A DNA stretch of 64,000 nucleotides from Nymphaea colorata (GCF_008831285.2 NC_045143.1:16466464-16530463), one strand, 5' to 3'. Shown: positions 1 through 12,959, numbered from the stretch's first letter. Translations and numbers: made by a program. Notes: generated from the sequence alone by a model not told the origin.

Positions 1-2
1 GG

Positions 3-479
3 CCTGACCTGGTGAAGGGTGAAGTAGGTTCGGTTCCTGCCGCGCTCTTGGAGGCAGCTCAAGAGAAGGGGTGCCTGGTTGAGTGGGTTCCGCAGGAGGA
101 GGTGCTCGCCCACCCATCGGTGGGAGGCTTCTTGACGCACAGCGGGTGGAATTCAACCCTTGAGAGCATCTTCTACGGGGTGCCGATGCTCTGCTGGCCC
201 TTCTTTGCGGACCAGCAGATCAACAGTAGGTTGGTGAGCCATGTTTGGAAGGTGGGGTTGGACATGAAGGACACCTGCTCGAGGGAGGTCATTGAGAGGT
301 TGGTGAAAGAGTTGATGGGTGAGAAGGGTGAGCAATTGAGGGGGAACGCGATGCGGATGAAGGAGCGTGCATGGAGAAGCATTGAAGAAGGGGGATCCTC
401 TTACACCAACTTTCAAAAATTAGTGCAGGATATTAAGACACAAAAACTCAAAGGCGGCATCAACAAAAACTGCCAGTGA
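3..479 (+). CDS. UDP-glycosyltransferase, C-terminal part (runs off the left edge)
   Basis: Family 1 UGTs move sugar from a UDP-sugar to small molecules in the cytosol. Only the C-terminal sugar-donor half is here; the frame is open to the left edge (an internal Val codon at 12 is not a start). The PSPG box spans 84-215, from WVPQEEVLAHPSVGGFLTHS through the HSGWNS core to ADQQ. The final Gln of the box is usual in glucose-using enzymes. The C-terminal helix (EEGGSSYTNFQKLVQDI) and a TGA stop follow. It closely resembles the pseudogene at 28751-30383, whose better-covered centre points to the UGT85/UGT709 group that includes 7-deoxyloganetic acid glucosyltransferases. This copy has an intact PSPG box and no visible break, so it may be functional. 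The acceptor substrate cannot be read from this half. Confidence 0.93.
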   Translation, partial: PDLVKGEVGSVPAALLEAAQEKGCLVEWVPQEEVLAHPSVGGFLTHSGWNSTLESIFYGVPMLCWPFFADQQINSRLVSHVWKVGLDMKDTCSREVIERLVKELMGEKGEQLRGNAMRMKERAWRSIEEGGSSYTNFQKLVQDIKTQKLKGGINKNCQ

Positions 480-552
480 ACTAATTGTTCTTGGCAAAAG
501 GCTGAATTGGGAGGAAGGGCCACCCTGAATATGCCAGCTGCTACTTTAAAGT

Positions 553-940
553 TAAACTCAATCGGCAGCTACGTACACTTGGCATCTCTCTCTCTCGTTC
601 TCTCGAGTCTCTTCTAGAATGAGATTCTAGCAGAGCAAGAGCATGGTATGTCGATTGTAGGTTGACCCACCAAGACAGTGAAAGGCTTCCTATCATAAAC
701 CAGAAGTATTGGGAGAAAATTCCAAAGCATATAATTTGTTAAATGCTTATTTATTGAGCACCATTTTACATTTTGTTCTGAATTTTTTCAAGTTTTATCC
801 ATAGGTTAACGAAAAAACTTGTTCCTTTTGGAAGAAGCGTCTATACCACTATTACTTTAACAAAATTTCTACCACAAGTAAGCTCGCAGAATGGATTCAA
901 TTCAGGTCGGCTTATAAACTCAACCGGCAGCTACGTACAC

Positions 941-985
<45 letters not shown>

Positions 986-1290
986 AGTCTCTGCTATAAT
1001 GAGATTCTAGCAGAGCATGGTCTGTCGATTGTAGGTTGACCCACCAAGACATTGAAAGGCTTCCTATCATAAAGCAGAAGTATTGGGAGAAAACTCCAAA
1101 GCATATAATTTGTTAAATGCTTATTTATTGAACACCATTTTACATTTTGTTCTGAATTTTTTGAAGTTTTATCCACAGGTTAACGAAAAAACTTGTTCCT
1201 TTGGAAGAAGCATCTATACCAGTATTACTTTAACAAAATTTCTACCTCAAGTAAGCTCGCAGAATGGATTCAATTCAGGTCGGCTTAAGA
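553..1290 (+). repeat. Tandem duplication of the UGT 3' flank, two units of about 362-375 bp
   Basis: Unit one (553-914) and unit two (915 to about 1290) run in parallel: both begin TAAACTCAA, then CGGCAGCTACGTACAC, a (CT)n tract, ATGAGATTCTAGCAGAGC, and finish with AGAATGGATTCAATTCAGG. They differ by scattered substitutions and by CT-tract length (long in unit two, 947-977). A single related copy lies after the UGT pseudogene (about 30415-30770), so the duplication happened after the two UGT loci split. Homology between the loci continues to about 1410 and 30890. Confidence 0.85.
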
Positions 1291-1874
1291 ACTACGCAGC
1301 AATTTGTAAGCCCACCCGCGTAGATGAAAAAAAATGTAGAGGACTGATGTACAATTATAATAATCACGAAGAACAGTCTACAAGCTTTTCAAGATCAGTA
1401 ACACCTAGCTAGCTACTTCATCTGTGGATCGATGACACACATAATCGACCACGCAAATAAGTTTTCCTATTCGTGAAATTGTTAAATTACCTTTTCTACA
1501 TTCTGCTGATAAAAGAATGACATTGGAAATTCTTGTTCTTTTGCTGATAAAACAGAAGTTCGATCTTCTCTTGCTTATGAAGCTCAGAAAACGCTTTCAA
1601 CGACCCTATTTTTCTCACATTGAAGGTTGAAGTGGGACTCAAAAATTCCTCGTGACCTGACACATAACAAACTTGACAACACGTTTACTCGGGATTTTTA
1701 TTTCATCAGGTAGGAGAAGACAGGGTAGGTTTATGAAGATTGATAGGAGAAGCAAGGGAGAAACTGCAGGCCTTCCGCGACTACGTTGATATATGTAAAG
1801 CCAGTAACATTCGGACCTTCGTTATAAGAAAGCTAAGGGCGCAGAAAGAATGCCCCTGCCCTTGTGTCTTCTGA
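1291..1874. other. Spacer between the UGT and the sHSP
   Basis: The first 120 bases are still similar to the flank of the UGT pseudogene (about 30770-30890). The rest is unremarkable AT-rich sequence that must include the 3' UTR of the minus-strand sHSP. No gene seen. Confidence 0.6.
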
Positions 1875-2354
1875 TCATCCGGAGATCTCAATGGACTTAA
1901 CCTCCGGCTTCTTTACCTCCACCTTGGGCACCGTCACAGTGAGCACCCCGTTCTCCATGCAAGCCTTCACCTCCTCCACTTTGGCATTCTCCGGCAGCCG
2001 GAACCTCCGGAGAAACCTGCCGCTGCTCCTCTCGACGCGGTGCCACTTCTCGCCCTGCTCTTCTTTCTCTCTGCTCCTCTCCCCAGTTATCTTCAGCACC
2101 CTCCCTTCCTCCAGCTCCACCTTCACCTCCTCCCTCTTGAGCCCCGGAAGGTCGGCCTCGAATACGTGGCCCTGAGGCGTCTCTTTCCAATCGATCCGAG
2201 TATTTGCCTCGGCACTGACATCACTGGCGAAGCCGAGATCCGATAGCCACCTCGATCGAAAGGGGCAGCCCTGATCGAAAGGGTCCCATGCGTCCAGAGA
2301 GAATGGGTCGAACATGTTGCTTCTTGGGGCAAAGAAACTAGGAACGATCGACAT
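1875..2354 (-). CDS. Class I cytosolic small heat-shock protein (HSP20 family)
   Basis: ATP-independent chaperone that holds unfolding proteins during heat stress, forming large oligomers in cytosol and nucleus. The 159-residue protein starts [18 protein letters not shown], the class I signature. An alpha-crystallin domain follows (about residues 50-145; [20 protein letters not shown] in the first half, [12 protein letters not shown] at its end). The tail SIEISG supplies the I-x-I motif that docks neighbouring subunits. The reading frame extends 24 codons upstream to another ATG at 2426. I chose the ATG at 2354 because it gives the normal class I N-terminus and length. There is no intron, as usual for class I genes. 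A TATA box lies about 105 bases upstream. No clear set of heat-shock elements was seen by eye. Confidence 0.95.
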   Translation of the reverse strand: MSIVPSFFAPRSNMFDPFSLDAWDPFDQGCPFRSRWLSDLGFASDVSAEANTRIDWKETPQGHVFEADLPGLKREEVKVELEEGRVLKITGERSREKEEQGEKWHRVERSSGRFLRRFRLPENAKVEEVKACMENGVLTVTVPKVEVKKPEVKSIEISG

Positions 2355-2456
2355 TCTTGTTGTTGGTGACCTCAGATAAAGTTGATTGAAACTTTCTTTT
2401 GCAATGGGATCTAATTGCTTGCTCAATGATGAGGAGGTGGCGCCATGTCCGGGCCC

Positions 2457-2463
2457 ATTTATA
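2457..2463 (-). promoter_or_regulatory. TATA box of the sHSP gene
   Basis: Read on the minus strand this is TATAAAT, about 105 bases before the chosen ATG. That places transcription start near 2430 with a 5' leader of about 75 bases, normal for plant sHSP genes. Confidence 0.6.
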
Positions 2464-5400
2464 GAAGGGAGAGTTGCTTTATTGACTGGTCGGCTCTAGA
2501 GTTGTCGACATTTTACTTTTTCGTTTTTTTCTCTATCTGATGTCTTTTCAGAGGATTAAGGAGTAGGGTCGATCTAGATTTCTCCTCCTCTACATCCTTC
2601 CATCGGCTTTTTGCATCGACAGACAGTCGTCGTGACTGCTCCAGAAACAAAGCCACAGTAATCGGAAGATGCTGGAGCACTTCCATGCCTCTAGTCGTTT
2701 CTTCCAGTCCGATTTATCCAAATGTTGGTGATATTGAGAGAGATATATCTTCTTTCCTAAAAAAAGAAGTCTGTCCATCGACTTGTGTGGGACCATTTTG
2801 CGGGTCGCATTCTTCCCATGAGTACTAACATGTGGTGATATTGAAGGCGAGCCAGCCTTTGCCTCAATGTGAAGGAAGAGGGATCAAGTGATTTGTAATT
2901 GCATGGTCTTCTGGATGCAATGCATTTCTTTAAGTCAAATTTCATACTTTGTTTTAAATATTTTACAAGTAAGAATGTGATTTCAAGATGCATTGTATAG
3001 TATAAGAACAGGTGGTCGGATGTACAAAGCCCCTCTGATTCATGTGCATGCCACTTTCTTCAACTCAACCATTAAAGTTAACAATGAGAAACTCAGGTCT
3101 ACTATAACTCAGTCAGGTGGTCCAGAGGACCCCGAAAGCAAGGGAATGGAGAACCTTTCGGTTGAAGGATGAGATTTACATGATTAGTAACCTGCAAAAA
3201 AGATCATTTCCGAATCAGGTTTTTCTAATGTATGACAAGCATTTTGTAATACCAAGAGCGTTGGTGATCTTGAGCATCGGTAGGTTGTTCAATCTTGGCT
3301 CAGTATTGCGCGCAGCTTGGCTGAACTCAACTGAAGAGTGGCTTACAAAGGAACCCACTCCTATTCAGCTTACCCAGTGATGTAGACTGTTTGATCTTAT
3401 CCAATGTTTGCACCTAAACCCAAAGCTGCTAACTGATCTCGTTCGGGGCAGGTTTGAATTGTTAAATTGCGCAACAATCATTCCAACTACTTCTTCTAAA
3501 TTTGCAAATATTCGGCCTGCATTCGGGTGAAAAAAAAATGTTATCTAGTAAAGCAATTATTGAAGCAATTAAAGGTTAAAGGGATTAGTAAACATTGATT
3601 ATCTTTAGTTATAATTGAAAAATGAAATTTCAAGATTTCAAGTTTTCCCACTGATGAAGTGGCCCTCAACCGATGCAAGTTCATGGGGCCTCAACCCGTA
3701 TATATGAATTTGTTCTATTCCATTTAACAAGGAATTGGTCGACTCTTAGACAGAAAAAATCTCCATGTCTTTGCGTTTTATATATATATATATATATATG
3801 TACTTTTTTTGCATGCGCCATGGCCCATACTTAATTAAACTGTTGGACTGTTCCTTTCATTAAACAAATAATCATGAGAAGAGGGGCCGATTAGAATTAG
3901 GGAGGAACAACAGTGTTGAGCATCTGCGCTGTTGGTAGCTAGGAGTGGATTGTCCAGGGTGCCAAATTGAAGACCTTGAATCAAGTTGATCCCCGATCGA
4001 TGCTTTGCGACGTCATCAGCACACAGGTAGAAGAACTATGAACCTTTTCCCCGTTACTTTGGTATCGATCTTTAGCGTTTGAATCGATAGTAGGTTTTCC
4101 CCGGATCACATTGAATTAATCAAATAATAATGGGATTCAATTTCTGTTTGAATATGAGATGTTGGTCGTTAATTTGCTGAAGATCAAGCCTGTCTCTCCG
4201 GAGGCATCCTCCGAAAATAGCATCCGAATAACTTGACTGCATATGTCGTTTTCAATTTGATGATGATTACATAGAAACCAGCAACACAAGTTATGAACAG
4301 GCATCGCGAGGTAAAGTTCTATTCGTCCTAACTTATCCCTTGTTTCTTTTGTTCCAAGCGTTGAGCACCACGAGGAGGAGGAGGTTGGAAGTTCGACCGA
4401 TGCTTTAGCAGCAGATGGGCCGTGAACCACAAATTATTGAGAGCATCACCTTGATTGGAACTGAGAAAAACTTACCGCTAAACGGAAGGTACAGAGTGTT
4501 TCACTTATGATCGGAATGTTTAAAAATATTTGATGTTTTCTCATTTATAAATAAACAAAGGATGCGGTGAGATGGACGGTCTAAGCTCCTGCATTTAGAA
4601 ACAACATGGTGTCAAGGAGGAGGAATGGCAGCTGTTCACAGAGATTCTCTCGTTTTCAAGAATGAGTTAGGGCCAGGTAAAGCTCTATAATTATATTATC
4701 CTTTTTAGTTAAAAAGGTTTCTATGTCTTATCATTATTTCAATCTTTAGGGAAAAAAAAAAAAAGAAAAGGAAGGGAAAAATTATATTGTTGTTGTCGTC
4801 AATTGCGTTTTCAATAGGGGGATTCGAGCTCTCCATGTTGCAACAAATGTACTACAGTTTGGCTACCCTATCAAAGCCTCGTCAACAGCAAGTTGAGGAC
4901 CACGTACTATAAAATTTTTCTTTTTATTCTTTTGCCACATAAGACGTCGAGAACATGATAACTATTCTTAACTTGACAATGACCAAATATAGTCAGCGTT
5001 CATTTACAACAATTTTTCTTATTTTCTAATGGAAATATAAACAACAAAAAGCTGTTGTGTTTCTTGTTTAGTTACTAGAGATGGCCACTGGTGGTGATGA
5101 TGATTTGGTTGCCATGATATCTCTCGTATGGTATCTTTAGCCTCACATTTTGGCCATCTTATGGTTGGGTATAGCGATATCGTTGGGCTCCGAATTTGAC
5201 TAAAATATCGGTGTCAAGAGAGACCTTGCAAGTTACTTAAACTGGCATTAATAAGATCAACATTTATGAAGAAGCAACAGCAGCATCATATCAAATGAGG
5301 AAGGTTTGGTAGGAAGAAAAAGAAACCGAGGCAGGAATTATTTGTGCTGCTCGCGTCGCATGTCTTAATATTATAAGGGATGGATCGGTTGGGATTTGAC

Positions 5401-7592
5401 AGAAAGGAGGGCACTGCTATAAATAAGAAATTTAGTAGGAGAAAACGTGTGCGAACGAATTATACAGGGGAGCGGTGTGATAGAGAAGAAATCGTTGGCA
5501 CCAACCAAGTTAGGTCTAAGTGAGGCCTTTGCTTAGGAAGCAAGGCGGTTTGCCTTGCGGCGTCGGGATTTCTTTTTCCTGCTACACGCAGCCGAAAACG
5601 ATGCATAACATGAGGAGCGGGGAGTGAAAGAGGTTCAAATTTTAATTCTGAGAAATGGAAACCGCCGTTTCTTTTGGGTTGGGCGGGAAAGTGAGGAGTT
5701 TCAGCGCCAGACTGAACACTCCCTACACTCGCGTTGGGCCTCCCTCAACGTTCTGCTAAGGAGGAGAAGGGGCGGTGAAGAACATCATCTTTGGCCATTT
5801 TCGAATTTGATTCGAACGCAAGGGCGATGGGTTCAAGACTGGAGGTTTTGGGGTTTTATCCTTAATTAAGTGCAAGGTCGCTTTCCCGCCTTTTAAGCCG
5901 GGCGGTGGGGGGTGGCAAAAAGTAAAACTAAAAAAGAAAGAGCCGCACGCGTGCGATTTTAGGGGCTTGATCGAGCGCGACTGGCGCCTTGATTTTGTGG
6001 TCACCGCCCGTCGAGAGTCGAGAGTCGAGCGTCGAGGTTCGAGCTTTGTTTTTTTCCCTCCTCGGGAAAGGAGAGGAGCGCACTGCCCTCCGGTAAAACA
6101 ATGATGAGACGGAAACGGAAACGGAAGGATGACATTGAGTTGAAGCGATCGGGCTGAGAGTTCAAAATTTGAAGACGGAGCGAAGCCGCTGGTGGATAAT
6201 AAAAGGGAAGGGGAAGCTGTTGTACTCGCCACTGCAGGAGGTGGAGGTGGCCCTCCCGGGGGTTGATTGGATTCATGAAGGCTTAACAAAAGGAAAAAGG
6301 TCCACCGATCCAATCCCCTCTGACACAACCACATGCCTCCGTTAATTCTTCCCATCTTTTTTTTTTTTTTCTTCTTTCATTACATGCAATACTGTGCCAC
6401 TGTCCAAGCGGAGCGGCCGTTCCATGACTTCTCGTTAGTTAGGTTAGGTGCACTTCTACCTCTAGTAGTCTTCCAACTTTTTTCTTTATCGCCATTTCCT
6501 TCCTCTTCAACATCAAGCAATCAATTGCCGCCATTGATTTTAGTTAGCGCCTATCCCGTTCGTTTACTCAGCACGCTCCTCTATTTCATGTCACCAAGAT
6601 TGGTGGTGCCTCAACTCCGTCAGTTTGTAGACCGGCCACACGCCGGTACGGTACGGTACCTTCAACGGAGTTCCCCCCACCCCACTTTGGAAAACCGTGG
6701 CTCGTAATGCAAGCAGCTATCACCGCCACCTCCAGCGCACTTAACTTGTTAGATGGCTGCGCTGCGTGTTCATACAATCAAGAGAAGAAAAAAAGGCATT
6801 AATTGGGGGAGCGTTCGGGTCACCACAAAGCCGAAATGCAAGGGAAATCGTATATCTTGTTGCCTTAGTACCCAAGATATGCGCCTTCTGCTTCCCCGCC
6901 GTTGAAATTTGCAATGTAGGCTACCACAGATTTGCAAAGGCGGTGGCAAACGGAGCTAGCCACTTGTCAGTGGCCTCCACTTTCGAATCGTGTCGAGTCC
7001 CACTGCACTCCGACTTAGAAAGAAAAATGGTTCAAAAAAGACGCCAAAATATTATTGTAAGAGGAAAGGTCTGCTCCGCCCCTTAAACCCACAACGGAAA
7101 GGTGCAAGAGAATGTATATATACAATATTTTTTTGAAGGGTACGTACTCTCTAGAAAGAAAGTAGAAAGGAGAAGGGCCTTCTTTCGCCCGGAAAGACCA
7201 CGCACGGAAAGGGACGGAGGGTTTTTCAGGTTTCCGTTAGGGTTCGGAAGAGATGCTTTGCTTGCCCGGTTATTAATTATGTTGGGTGTCAAACGCACCC
7301 GCCTGCACATCTTCGGGAAAAGCCGCTCCTCTGTAGAAACGAAACACGATAAATGGAATAAAAAATCCCAACGAAAACCAAACAACAAACCCTAAATCCA
7401 ATTGCTATTAAATGCGCCTCTCTCTCTCTCTCCCGTTGGGTCCCGTTGCCTCCAGACTTACATATTCCAAATAAAATAATATTATTGTAACTTCTCCTCG
7501 CAGCAAACCCTCCGACTGTCCTTTGACTCTCCAGTCTCGCCGCGTGCTCTTTGCCTTGTCTCTATCCCTTCCTCCTCCTTTTTTATTCGAAA
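2464..7592. other. 5.1-kb spacer without a recognisable gene
   Basis: From 2464 to about 5500 it is AT-rich with short homopolymers, a TA microsatellite near 3779-3800 and a poly-A at 4750-4764. From 5500 to 7590 GC content rises and many short frames appear on both strands, including a 199-codon frame at 5756-6355 (minus) that looks compositional. The last few hundred bases should hold the promoter and leader of the next gene: there is a CT-rich tract at 7419-7432 and an AAACCCTAA telo-box at 7387-7395, an element often found in plant 5' regions. Confidence 0.5.
7387..7395 (+). promoter_or_regulatory. Telo-box (AAACCCTAA)
   Basis: A perfect telo-box about 200 bases before the ATG of the five-exon gene. 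Telo-boxes are common near transcription starts of plant housekeeping and growth genes. Position fits; function not shown. Confidence 0.35.
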
Positions 7593-9227
7593 ATGGCGGA
7601 AGATGTTGAGCAGGGAGCGTTACGGTTGCGGCCTCACGAAATGGGGGCGTTCCTGGAGAGCCAGCTCCCCTGCGAGTTTCCCTATGACCTCCACTCCGTG
7701 CTCAGCTCCACGGAGAGCGATGAAGACGAGTACATGGCGGGCCTTACCCGACGCATCGCTCACTGCACGCTCGAGGAGGATGACAGGCAGGCCGCTCGGA
7801 AGGTAACCCACCTTCCCCCTTTCCTCGATTTATTCCGGATGATTCCTCTTTGCTTTGGGTTTCTATTAGATTCATCTTTTTTTGGGATGTTGGAATTGGT
7901 TTTACTTTCTCTTTTTCCTTCTACTTTCTAAATTTTTTTTCTCGTTTTCGTGCTGAAGGTGGGCGCGGTGGTAGGTTCTCCGCAGTCGACGCTCTGCTCC
8001 CTGGGTAGCTGGTCTGCCCGGAGTCTGGACTCGAAAGGGAGCCACGGCAGCTCCAACGGCACGTCTCAGGTGTCGTCGCCAACATCGACGCAGCTTAACG
8101 AAGACGTCGATGGTTGGGATCTGCTTTGTGATGCGGCAGGACAGGTAGCGCGGATGAGGATGAGCGATGACGAGGAGAGCTGCCAGGCAAAAGGCCTTCT
8201 CGGCCTTCCCAGAAGACCGCCACCGGTCATGGTTCTGGGGAAACCTGGCGTCCAGTCGAAGACTACCAACGGTTCCGGAGTTCTCCTGCAGCGTTGCTGG
8301 GGTGGAAACCATAGAGACTACGCCGCACTTTCTATACAAGTAAGCACCACACGACGGCGTCTTCTCTTCTCTTTCTTTCCCTAGAAAATAATCCTTTGCG
8401 GTGACTGCCCTGCATAGGTAATGTGGATTTTCGAACACCAACTCTTTCTTTATTTGTTTTGCAGCTGGAGATGCTCAAGCAACATCGACAGCAGGAGCAG
8501 CAGCAACAACAGGGTTGGGGGAGACAAGAGAAGATTCCGCAGGTGCAGCAAGTGAACAGTCGGCTCAAGGGCGGAACTAACGGGCAACGGGGCCGGCCCC
8601 CTGTCTTCTCCTCCTCTGCGTGGCCTCCTCTCCAGGGCCAGTCGGCTAACACCGGCATGAGGGCGGTTTTCCTCAGCAGCAACTCTGGTTCTAAAAGGGG
8701 GTCTTCTGGGACGGGCGTCTTTCTCCCAAGAAGAACCGGTAATCCGGCGGATTTCAAGAAAAAAACTGGTAATAATTTTGTTTTTCTTTGGCAGCCCTCA
8801 AGCCGAACTTCTCGCGTTTCCTTTTTTTCCGGGGGTTAGGTTACTCATGACCGTGGTCGATTGTGTCTGCGATTGTTTAGGATGCTCGACCGTTCTGTTG
8901 CCGGCGAGAGTAGTTCAGGCGTTGAATCTCAACATTGATGGCATGGGCAGCGCACGGCCAAGCTTCTACCAGGGGAGTCTCGTGCATGACCCAGGTAAAC
9001 ACGTCCCCCTGTGTGCTACTATATCCGCATCTGCTCTGCCTTCACTGCCCGTTTGCATTTCATTTGACGTTGATTGAAAATAATAATGGACAGATGGTTC
9101 GATAATGCTCGACCCCAGAACGTTTTGCGGACGGAACGGGGTGGTTCCTCCCCAGAGGAGAACTGGCCGTCCTCACCAACCGGCCGTCAGCTGCGAGCTG
9201 CGTTTGCCTCAGGAGTGGACTTACTGA
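7593..9227 (+). CDS. Uncharacterised plant-specific protein with a GVFLPRR...LLPARVVQALNLN motif
   Basis: Five exons: 7593-7802, 7959-8339, 8465-8768, 8881-8994, 9094-9227. All introns are GT/AG and phases join without a break, giving 380 residues. The start MAEDVEQGALRLRPHEM follows an in-frame upstream stretch without good coding character. Exon 1 has an acidic segment (STESDEDEYMAGLTRR). Exon 3 is Gln-rich (QQEQQQQQGWGRQEK), then AVFLSSNSGSKRGSSGTGVF. The exon 3-4 join gives KKKTGCSTVLLPARVVQALN, the most conserved-looking part. I recognise the pattern from plant proteins of unknown function but know no tested role. No signal peptide, membrane helix or catalytic motif is visible; the basic and Gln-rich stretches would suit a nuclear or adaptor protein, but that is only a guess. 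Composition is much more GC-rich than the flanks. Confidence 0.85.
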
Positions 9228-12200
9228 CACCGATCTCTTCTCTCAGTTTCTACTACTAATACGTTCCCTATAGTTTTAGACGTCGTCGTCTTTTGGCTAT
9301 GAACTAGGTCAATAATAAATTAAAAGGTTTTTGTTTTTAGAGATAGGCTAAGGGAAAAATGTTTTTGCGGAGGGAGGAGGGGAAGCTGTTTCTGTAATAA
9401 ATAGTGCTTGCTGCTGTTGTATGGTGCCCTCATGGAAGGCCATCATGCGCAGAAATGGCCGAGGGTTGTGCGTGTGTGTCCTCGTCTGGTCTGCAAGTTT
9501 TTGGAATACCAGAGTGTGGGGTAGCCCTAGAAAACCACCTCCGAAAGATAATAAGCGGTGTCGGTGTATTGCTTTCTGTACTTTGCGGCAATGAAAAGTT
9601 AGTGAAGGAAAGGCGCGTTCGGTTCTGTTATTATATAAACGCATTGCTTCTTTCTTAAGGAATGCTGCTTTGTGTTGGCTTTTGCATGTTTCGAACCTGG
9701 CTGTGGATTTTGTTTAATTGAATGGTGAGTACGGGGGGTTATTGTTAGTTGGTGCGTCTTTTCTATGCATACGAGTTGTGTTATGTGGCCTCCCCCTTTT
9801 AAAATGATTTTATTTCCTCCATCGAACGAGTTGGGGAGATGTGCAAATTTCCGTTTAAATAGCGGAAGTCCTCTTTTGTTGCGAAGGCGTAGTTGCGTGG
9901 ATATTTGGCGAACCAACATTCATTGATGTGCCTTTTCCTTTATTTGGGGGGCGAAGATAAAGAGGAGGTCGTATAGTTTTAAGAGACAAGATTTGTGTAT
10001 TTAATGGCGTTTAATTTCTGTGATTGTGTTGTTGGAGATGAACATGGGATTTGGTTTGAGAAAGTAATGTCAAGCCGCTAAATGCAATTATTTATTTTAC
10101 GAGTTGGTCGGTCTCACCTGACACTTATTAGCTGGGTCGTACGAATCGGGCCCCTCGGTCGCTCTCTGTGTGTGTCTTTCTTCTTTTATTCTTCTGTGAG
10201 AGCGGAGATCACGTCTGAATTGATCTGCGACAAACAACTGGGGGTGATTATTGACCTTGACGCGTGCTTGCCCAACTTTGTGGGCGGGTAAGCTAAAGGG
10301 TTGACGAGGGTGAAACTGCCACGTTCTCTTTTGGTTTGGTCAAATGGGGAAGTGGGCTCGGCGCATCTAAGCCTACCTACCACAGATTGGTCGTCCCAAA
10401 AGTTGGTGAGGAAGGGGTCATGACAACCACAACTGTTGGCTGATTCAATTTCAACGCTGTGTTTTGTTGATCTTTGCTGCGTTTCTTCAATTCGTCTCAT
10501 GTTTTTGTATCCAACCTCGCGACAGGCCTTGCAATATATTGTTTTTCGATGCCCCACAACTCCTAACTTTTGATTATTTTGTTTTGTTTTAGTTAAACTT
10601 CCGCAGACAGTTTGGAACCTTGCCCATCCATGTGTGATATGTCAATTTAACTTCTAACAACTTCCAATTGTCTCGTTTAGTTTCTGCATAAAAACATAAG
10701 TTTCTCAGGAAGTCGAATTCCACGCATTATCGAGTCAACCGTTTAGATGATAGAGGAATGTGGCCGGTGTTGATCCGAAGAAAACGGAGACGGAAGTAAA
10801 TGGAGTTGCACCTCAGGTCAAGGTTTGTTGGGTCTGAATCCCCTCCTGTTCAAGAAGATATCGGGATGTGGAGTGGAACAATCTCTAGTCCAACTTCTCA
10901 ACCATGGCGTGCATGCAGGGGCAGACCGAAATGCGCTGGACAAGTGCCAAAGCTCCATCCCTTTCCCTTGTTCACCTGCTCCAGCTGGTTTTTATCGATG
11001 AGGAACTGCCGGAGCCTACCATTTGATGAAAAGGAAAATAATATTATCAATCGAACCAGCTGAAGAATGGGAACGGATTTAAATCTCCTTGGTCGAGAAA
11101 CAAAAAAAAAAGCTTGAGCAGCTTTGTCTCGAGGATTCCAAGTAGCACTATTGAGATTTGGCAATTCTTAAACCCAGTGTGCGACCCCTCCCCTCCTCCC
11201 CAACCGAAGCATCGAGAAAACTAATCGCTGCCAACGAAGGATTTGCCTACACTGACAGACAGAATAGATGTTTAACCTTCAGTAGCAAATCTGTTCCAGC
11301 CTTCCAACATCATGTCGGTAGATGATGCTGGAAACTCACCTTATTTTCCGCAGAGCGTGTCGTGTCACAAAAACTCGCTTTCCATGCAGATGTAACTAAC
11401 GCTAGAACCTTGCAGCAAATTCATTAGTTTTGGTTTCACAACCTTTTAATTGCATTAGTGCTTCCCTAATTAATTAGAAGCATTGAGGGCAGCAGATCTT
11501 TTAACAGCAGGAAGACCTTTCACGTGGAATCGATTCTTCCTTATGCTTAGGACACTGTCCATATAACAGCACCTGCTAACTAAATATCTGGTTTTAACAA
11601 ATGGCAACGACGAGGATCCACGCGAATCTCTTGCAATTATATATAGGTCGCCGTTGTTGTTTCCACGCGCTCAAGTGTGATACACTTCAACCAAATGTTC
11701 TAAACGAATTAAATATATTTTTTGCCTGAAAAATAACAGCAAAACGTAATCTCAAACTTTGAAGAATGAGAATAAAAGAAATACTTGTGTGCTCTGAGAA
11801 ATAAGAACCAATGGAAACCTTGTTTTCCTGATGCATGGAATTAATGAAAAATTACAGAATTCAACCGTTTCTACAATTTCGGTTATAAAATCTTATTGCT
11901 CCATCGCATAAGCATGATTTTTTTTTTTTTTAAATTTCAGTAATTCAAGATTTTGAAACATGAATTCTAGTTATTTACAACATGTTTACAAGAAAATCGT
12001 TCAAGCAAGCCGGATTATATTAAATAACACTATTCCTCTCTTTTTCTAAGCATTATAAAATACTATCATGGCAACGAACCATCTTTTAGCACTGCCTTTT
12101 GTTTATAAAATACTATTCTTTTGCTTCCTATGTTCAAAAGTGATGACACCACCATCTTCCTTTCTATGATTCAGAACTATGGTAAGATGTTTACCATAAA

Positions 12201-12600
12201 AATGGGGATGTGAAAATTATGTGAGATTATGTCTAAAAAGTGGTCCCTTAGACAAAAATTTCATTAAATATTTAATATGACCGTGCCTTGAACGTCACGA
12301 TGACGTAGGGACACTGGGGTTATGATTACGATGGTTCATGACATTGAACATTTTGATCCCGCATATCTATCGAATGTTAAGTGGTGACAAAAAAAAATTG
12401 TTTTACTGATTAACAAAATAAACAGGAGCTAGAAGAAAGTAAAATCCTCGACGGGGAATCACCCGCGAAGCGTCAACGTGACAGAAAGCAGTGAATTACC
12501 AAATAGAAACCGTCCGCTCTTCCATGAACTTGCACTAACTCGTGAAGTTAACTTCATAATTCCAGAATAACTTTTATTTTTTGCTCACAAGCCACTTTCT
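9228..12600. other. 3.4-kb spacer, including the 3' UTR of the preceding gene
   Basis: The first few hundred bases after the stop at 9227 are likely 3' UTR. The rest is AT-rich with homopolymers (for example T tract near 11919-11931). Short frames at 10082-10291, 10186-10557 and 10800-11063 have no recognisable domain, and I see no convincing splice pattern. Confidence 0.5.
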
Positions 12601-12959
12601 GTTTATGTCCTATGATCGTTGAGAAAAGATCACATGTAGATGTAGCTGAAACTGTTATCCAGTCTGTCGTGACAATATTGAAAATAAACCAGAAGAGGAC
12701 AGAAAGTAGACCAAGAGAAGCATCACTGATCTTACTCGATCGAAACCTGAGGAAAATAGGGAAAGGCGGCCATGGGCAGAAGGGGAGGGAGCCAGAGAGG
12801 CAGAGCAGGCCGAACCCAGTCAGCGGAAGAGGAAAGCGTCATTGTTATGGGCTCGTTCTCTACAGCAAATGGACGTCAGTCCCAAGGAAGAAGATTCTGC
12901 ACCAACGTCAGTTGCAGTGGGAGGAGCGAGAGGAGCAGCTGAGCCAGAAACGGTGCTTG

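Noticed and set aside
2355-2426. Upstream in-frame extension of the sHSP (24 codons)
   Set aside because: Class I sHSPs start at the MSIVPSFF-type Met; the extension lies in the leader downstream of the TATA box.
3117-3380. 87-codon plus-strand frame
   Set aside because: Nothing recognisable and no supporting signals.
5756-6355. 199-codon frame on the minus strand
   Set aside because: Pro/Ser/Lys-rich, no domain, overlapping similar frames on both strands; a product of GC-rich composition.
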